The notes under the pieces are model-generated. The model was not told the origin of the DNA. It did not search any database and worked only from the letters and a program-made list of their open reading frames with translations. DNA of 64,000 bases, taken from assembly GCA_004026145.2 (NCBI GenBank), contig CP034975.1, positions 1,903,398 to 1,967,397 of the forward strand, written 5' to 3'. The DNA is from Takifugu bimaculatus (Eukaryota; Chordata; Actinopteri; Tetraodontiformes; Tetraodontidae). Positions 58,201-64,000 of this stretch are shown piece after piece. A program made the translations under genes and the position numbers. Position 1 is the stretch's first letter. Each line of letters starts with the position of its first letter.

Positions 58201-58487
58201 AATAAAAGCCCTGAGCTTCAAATGATGTCCAGATCCATGACCAGGTTGATGATTATCAGCAACAAATATGCCCTTTGTGTGTTTAGAGTGTACAGGCAGA
58301 TTATAATTAGCAATAACCAATAATAAAGATTCTTCCACCTTTCGAATACCAACGTTCTGTCTCGGGGAGTAGATGATGAGCTGCATCCTATCGATGGGCT
58401 GCTATCTTCACGTTTATGGACTGTCTCTGTCAATAATCAGCTGCCTTGTGACCAACAAACCTATTGATTACCAGCATCATCACCCAT
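55299..58487. other. Gene-free stretch (about 3.2 kb)
   Basis: AT-rich single-copy-looking DNA. An open frame of 114 codons at 57488-57832 begins with GTG and has no recognisable domain; nothing else is supported. Confidence 0.6.
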
Positions 58488-58945
58488 CCAATCTGTATTT
58501 ATATAGCACATTTAATAACAACAGAGTGAGTATAGACCACTGAAATACTACTTTATTAATATTGTTATTGTTATTATCCTTAGCAAAAACAGATTTCATA
58601 TATTCTCAGCAAGGCAATGACAGTTTTTTTTTTGAAGAATCTAGTGTGGAGGAGCAGCTTGTTCCAAAGGTTTAAGGCATGACAGTTGTACACCTCAGTT
58701 GAGGACCCACAAGAAGGATTTACCTGCAGACTTAACAGGTTCACTTCATTGGGGTGTGTCGTTGGAGAAGTTCAGAGAGGGCGGATAGAAGCAAGAGCTT
58801 TATAGGTAAATAATAAAATCTTAAAATCGATTCTAAGTTATACTGGGGGCCAGTGCAGGGATGTTGGTATGGGTGGGATATGCTCCTGTGTGTTTCTTCC
58901 AGGTAGGACGCAGTAGCTCAAAGAGAGTCCTAGTTGAAGCTAAAG
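58488..58945 (+). repeat. Degenerate teleost dispersed repeat
   Basis: It begins TGTATTTATATAGCACATTT and later has GCTTTATAGGTAAATAATAA, AATCTTAAAATCGATTCTAA and GGGGGCCAGTGCAGGG. This succession resembles a repeat family that I recognise as widespread in teleost genomes. The copy is eroded, and I cannot name its class with certainty. Confidence 0.45.
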
Positions 58946-60862
58946 TGGGCGACTGACTGCATACCTGTGGAACCATGATGTCGATATGGATGACCTGTCC
59001 TGAAGGAATGAGTGGGTGGGTGAGAGCACAGCAATTCACAGAAATTCACACGTTACATCAGCAAAAGTCCTTATTGCATTGAATAAAGAAATAACTAATA
59101 ATGAAAAAATCTAAAATAGGAACTATACCATTATGAATTGCTAATGTCACTTAATATGAATATTATGAGACGCTGTTATTGAACAGTCTGGCTGTAGAGA
59201 GGTAGAGGGAACGGCTCCCTCTCACACCGTGGGTGTATGAAAGTCTAATGCCGCTCAGGGCAACCACAGCCTCGTGCATGAGCTTAATGTATGGGCTGAG
59301 AATATGGCATTGATGCTCCTGCAAGGCCTGTTGAATAGACAGGTATGAATGACCTGGAAACCAAAAACAGGTTTAATTACCATCTGTACGCACACACAGA
59401 CACACAAACAGACACACTCATTAGTCATAGTGTACTTCCTGTTGGAAGATAACTGAGTGATTGGATCTACAGGTGATCTGCCTCCAGCCCACAGGCTGTG
59501 GGGGAGGATTTCATCTTCATCTCTCATCAAAACCCTGATTACATTGGATGATCTCAGTACTTGCATTCTCTTGTCCGTGATGACTTACACGAGTTAAATA
59601 AAACAGACATGTTGTTCGTTACACATCTGCAGAATGAACACACGCATCAAACACGAGATCATATGTTGGGCTTTTTAATTTCAATGACTGTATTTAACAA
59701 TGGAAGGAAATTTTAGGATTGTAAAAACGTCATCTGAGATACAGAGTCAGTTATTATTCTAATCCAATTTTAAGTGTTTTTTTTTTTTCTGTAACTAGAT
59801 AGGTTATTAAGTTTGTCTTTAAAGGAGAGGATTGAAATTTAAAAGGAAATGTGCCTGGTGTGTTTTGACATGCATACTAAGAGTGTGTTCATTAGACTTT
59901 AAAAACTGTTATACTAACTGCAGCTGCACCTTATTATTCAACTTAAAGTGAGATGAGATTTAGCTGAAACTCTTGGTAAGAAAAGACTTAATTTCCCCAA
60001 AATGTCCCAGAATATCTTCTGTGTTTAATCACCAGTCTGGAGACTGACCCCATGTTTCAAGGGATTCTGCCCATTTGAAATGTTGCTCGTTGATTTCTGG
60101 ATATCCAGTAAGATATTAAGAAAATTAATTGGTGTGAAATCAATCCTCCAACTGAAGATGACTCCAGTTCTCCGGGTTTGTAGCTGGATCCTCTCTGCTT
60201 CTGATGGCAGCTGGCCGTGAAAACAACCTGACCGGCCTTGGTAGCTGTCACTGAGGTGTCACCCCACCACTCCGCCTGCAAAAGCTGACAACGGTCACAG
60301 GATTTGCACCTGTTATCACGTGTCGTTCAGGCTTGTTACTTTTTCTGTGGTGACAGGCGTGTTGTTAAAGTGTTCGGCTACATCACGCTTTGGTTATTAT
60401 GCTGATCCACACTATCATCACATCCCACGGGTTGAAAGCCTCCATCGTTAAAAACCCAAATGTTGATGAAAAAGCAGCATCCCATGTATTTTCAAGTGTC
60501 GATGAAAGAATATTTTATAACATTTATATCTTAAACTGAGCTTTATCTCCTACCCACAATCTCATATAGCTGCCCTAAGCCTCGCTGAGGGACATTTAAG
60601 AACATTTGAGGGTATTTCTCTTGAACATTAATAATGAGTTTAGGGCTCTGTGAGTCACCTTTTAATTCCACAGCCAACTCTTCAGTGAAGTCTTTTTTAT
60701 CAAACTTCCAGCCAGAGGCAATAAGGTCAACCACAAAGAAATAACTTTTTAAAACACCAAACCCGGAGAGCCCCTGTAGATATTAATCCTAATTAGCCAA
60801 GTTTTCCTAATGTCCTCTGCTTTGAAAACCGTTAGGAAGGAGGCAGAAGTTAAGATTTTAAT
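58946..60862. other. Gene-free stretch (about 1.9 kb)
   Basis: No gene or array seen. A 63-codon minus-strand frame at 60543-60734 has a protein-like composition but no family resemblance or splice context. Confidence 0.55.
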
Positions 60863-61280
60863 GACACTGCTCAAAAAAAGGAAACAGTACACATAAACAA
60901 CTTGTAACTTAATCACAATTCTGGGATATCGTCTTGTCTAGTTCTGAAGCAATTAGAGAACCACACATAGGGAAGGGTTTTGCAGATAGTGGCCACAGAC
61001 CATTTCCTGCTCCTCCTGGACTGTGAGCAATGCACAGTGTGGCCAGAACATTTGCAGGGACCCTCTCACCAACGTTATCTATTCACAGATCAGGCAACAT
61101 ACATAAAGGAGTCTGGAGATATGTGGAGAAGGTTCTACAGCCTGACCCGTGGACCTGTGATCCTCTGTGTCCTAGACTCTGTGGATTTCTGTGCATCAAG
61201 CCAATGATAGAATTGATATCTCTGGTAGCAACAATTCCTCTGGAAACATTACACCACACACTGTCCAGGAGAAGGCTGAC
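60863..61280 (+). mobile_element. Degenerate, internally deleted Tc1-like transposon
   Basis: The left end carries the CACTGCTCAAAAAAAGGAAA type of terminal sequence seen in a common fish Tc1-like family. It is followed by GTGGCCACAGACCATTTCCT, then a transposase remnant YLFTDQ and MWRRF (against LFTDE and VWRRRGE in intact relatives), and finally ATTACACCACACACTGTCCA. The catalytic FTDE motif has become FTDQ, frames are broken, most of the transposase is missing and no right terminal repeat was found. The element is dead. Confidence 0.65.
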
Positions 61281-64000
61281 ACAAATAGAATACTTCAGTC
61301 ATCAAGTTCTTGGAAATGCGATGAAGCCAACTTTGCTTTTTTTCCCTTGTTGAACCAGCAGGTTGCCGTATTTTTGCAGGTCTGAAAACTGTTGCTAAAT
61401 GTCATGGTAACAACCTTGCCAAACAGGGAGTAGTCTCTCTCTGTCACAGCCTTCTTCCTGATTTTCATCATTAAACGGCACACATGAGCGAGAGCCTTTG
61501 AAACTCCTGCATCTATTGAGCCCTCTTGAAAGGCCAGCTCTTTTTTATTTAGTGGGCTACTGAAAAGAATTTGCATTCAGGGGTTTTGATTGTGCTCTGT
61601 GATGTTCAACAGGCTAAGCTGCTCCAGACGGCTTGTTCTTCTTATCTGCATTAATGATTGATGGTAACAGATTTTCTCTTGAACTTTCCGGGCTTTTGGA
61701 GTTCACAGCATGTGTGATTGGAGTGACGTGAAGATGGGGAAGGAGGACAGAGGGAGGGGGCCACTGAGAAAACAGGGTGGGCTTACAGAGGACGTTTTTA
61801 TTTAGCCTGTATTGCCAGATAATCGGGCAATTAGGTAGAGATGTCTTTTTAAAGAGCTTGATTGTACATCTCTGTGATAGTTAACAATAATCTTCATAAG
61901 AACAACACACAGTATAGCTGTGCTGAAGTGGCACTTTCCCTGCTGCCAAGGACATTATGTTTTCACCCCTTTTGTTGGCCATTTGTAGGATTGTGTAAAA
62001 AATTAAAAGGTGAATTTCAATAAAACGTAATTGGAGGATTTGAATTGTAGAATAAAGAGTTGAAAACTGCTTCACTGTGTCTTAAGAAGGCAGAACAGGA
62101 TGAATTTGATGCTGGTGATGTGGCATTGAGCCAGTTCTCCCTGACAAACTCTGACATTGGTCAGCACACACACTGCCACAGTGGATAAATATTACCTTGT
62201 CAAAATATGCCAATCAGCAGCTACAGAAAGCACTGAACATATTTTTTTTTCTGGCTCTGCAACCTTCAATCATAAAAAAAAATCTCCAAAGGAACATAAA
62301 AGAAACTAGCGTGGCATCTTATGAAGCGTTTGCTGATCACGATGGCGCAAAATAAACCTTTAAATGTAATTAAAACATTTAATGTAATAACAACATTTAA
62401 ACTGTCTGCTGGATGTCTGAAACTGTTTGATAACATCACCAGTTTAACATCCCGCCCGGTGCATGACCTGCCGAGTTTAGTATTTAAGGTTCAAAGCCAC
62501 AATTTCCACATCAGGACAAAATGAAAGTAACTCTATTTACTGAAGGGTGAATAGATGTTCAAGCAAGAGCTGGAAATTCCAAAGCTTCTCATCTCTTAAA
62601 TGAACAGCAGAATGAGAAGGGAATGAGATTTGGCCAACAGGAAACAGAAAGCATAGAACAGGAAGCTATTCCAAAATCACCATCTGCATCTTCAGAATTA
62701 GAACAGATTCAGGCCCTGTGTCACATACACAACCTGAAAATTTTTTAAACATTTATATTTAAAAAAAATAGACACACACTGTATGCTGTAATTTATCAGA
62801 GTGGTCTTTCTGCTCCTCTTTCAACGGGAACACAGTGAAACACATCATTGCAGAGATTCAATTCTTTAGAGCTGAATTAGAGAACAAAGCGAGACGTTAA
62901 ATGTGTTAAATCTTATTTCCTCCACCAGATCCTGTGTTTTGGGATGTCACCATTTACACAACGCTGTAATGTTGCAGAGCGGAAGACACTGCTCTGTTTT
63001 GTTGTCACCTTTAATAAAAATGCCGGTAAACCAAATGAAATTATATGCAATGATCCATTCCAATTCCTTTTTTCAGGACAAGAATTATTCCACTCACCTC
63101 GATTTTCCTCATATTGGCTCATATAAGTGGCCGCTGGCATCTACCACTGTGAGCACAGTATCCAGTATCATAATATCAATATGTAGATTATTTTACTGGC
63201 TTTCTGTGGACATCTTTTCAGGGAACACATTGTTTCAAGTGTTAGTGGGATTAAGTTTTATTATGAAATCCTTAAAAAAAAGAGCTTTCTCCTCTGGGAT
63301 TATCAAATGCTTTTTATAGCGTAGAGAGCAACTGGCTAACTGAGAGGGGAATCCATCCTCCCGTATGAGTCAGGCAAATCTACTTTACTACATCCAGTCA
63401 TTGAATAATACATGTTAGCTTGGTGCATGCATCAGCCACAGATGTGCAAGCCTCGGTCTTCACCTCACAGCCAGGCTGTAGGCGCTCCATCTGCACCCAT
63501 CAACTATAAAAAAAAGCTGCTGCAATCATGCAAAGAGTAGCTAGAAAAGTTGACCAGCATGAATTGAGCAATGCTTTTGAAAGACTTAAGACTTAGACTT
63601 TTTAAATGAAAATATGTTGTCAGCTGTGAAGATTCAACACAAATGTGCAAATACGAGCGATAAAAGGAGGAGTTGGTGAATTAAGCTCTCCAAATTTAGA
63701 TGCTAAAGATTGCTGCTCTGCAGCTTTTTAGCAGCTCATTTTGTGCCATCTGCAGCGCTCTAAGGAAACGTTGTTGTCATGCATGAAAAATGCCACCTTT
63801 GCCGGACTGCGGAGGAATCTCACGGGATCTGTTTTGTGTGCTCAGGCATACCTATCTGTCAGCCGTCGTCTAAAAGATGGAACTCTTAATTTTTTAAATG
63901 TTTGAGCTTTTCCAATTAAAGACTTGATTTGATTGTGTGATTTAAGCTTTAGAGAGTTTTTTTAATCATCTATTTCTTTCCCTGGTCGTGCTAAATAGGT
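61281..64000. other. Gene-free stretch (about 2.7 kb)
   Basis: AT-rich DNA to the end of the window. No exon, RNA gene or array is recognised. The right end of the Tc1-like element may continue a short way into it. Confidence 0.55.

Noticed and set aside
60543..60734. 63-codon minus-strand frame with lysine/glutamate-rich sequence
   Set aside because: Protein-like composition only; no family match or neighbouring exon.

Overview
The window is vertebrate nuclear DNA and almost certainly comes from a teleost fish. Coding sequence is split into short exons with GT-AG introns, dinucleotide and tetranucleotide microsatellites are abundant, and fish-type dispersed repeats are present. Four protein-coding genes can be recognised from their translated exons. 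They are homologues of genes in the human 3q27 neighbourhood (IGF2BP2, TMEM41A, EHHADH, C3orf70), but packed into about 40 kb and without the human genes that separate some of them (SENP2, LIPH, MAP3K13).

Layout. Bases 1-5908 are intron of igf2bp2, whose first RRM lies upstream of the window. From 5909 to 15606 (+ strand) fourteen coding exons give RRM2, KH1-KH4 and the C-terminus, all in frame. A long 3' UTR follows, with several let-7 seed matches, to a poly(A) signal at 19428. tmem41a (- strand, 22306 to 20519, five exons) meets igf2bp2 tail to tail. ehhadh (+ strand, 23833 to 30351, seven exons) lies head to head with tmem41a. A DR1/PPRE-like site and an HNF4-like site lie in the space before ehhadh, as expected for a PPAR/HNF4-regulated peroxisomal beta-oxidation gene. 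c3orf70 (+ strand, 31505 to 40375) has two exons around an 8 kb intron. From about 41.6 kb to 64 kb I find no gene. That part holds microsatellites (including an about 0.96 kb TATC/CCTG compound array), a degenerate Tc1-like transposon and another old dispersed repeat.

The most unusual feature is a set of five single-base insertions relative to the expected reading frame: one in tmem41a, three in ehhadh and one in c3orf70. Four are an extra G in a G run. Each gene otherwise keeps its splice sites, motifs and C-terminus, so the simplest reading is residual assembly indels, not three neighbouring pseudogenes. igf2bp2 has none.

The genes are not a dedicated pathway. They are an mRNA-binding oncofetal regulator, an ER-type VTT/DedA membrane protein, a peroxisomal bifunctional enzyme and a poorly characterised conserved vertebrate protein. 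I found no clear sign of an undescribed multi-gene system. The best leads are regulatory: a (GT)22 tract directly at the 3' splice site of a frame-neutral KH3 exon, let-7 sites downstream of a proximal poly(A) signal, a hairpin overlapping an HNF4 motif at the ehhadh start, a likely GC-AG intron, a perfect CTCF core motif, and the compound GATA/CAGG array.
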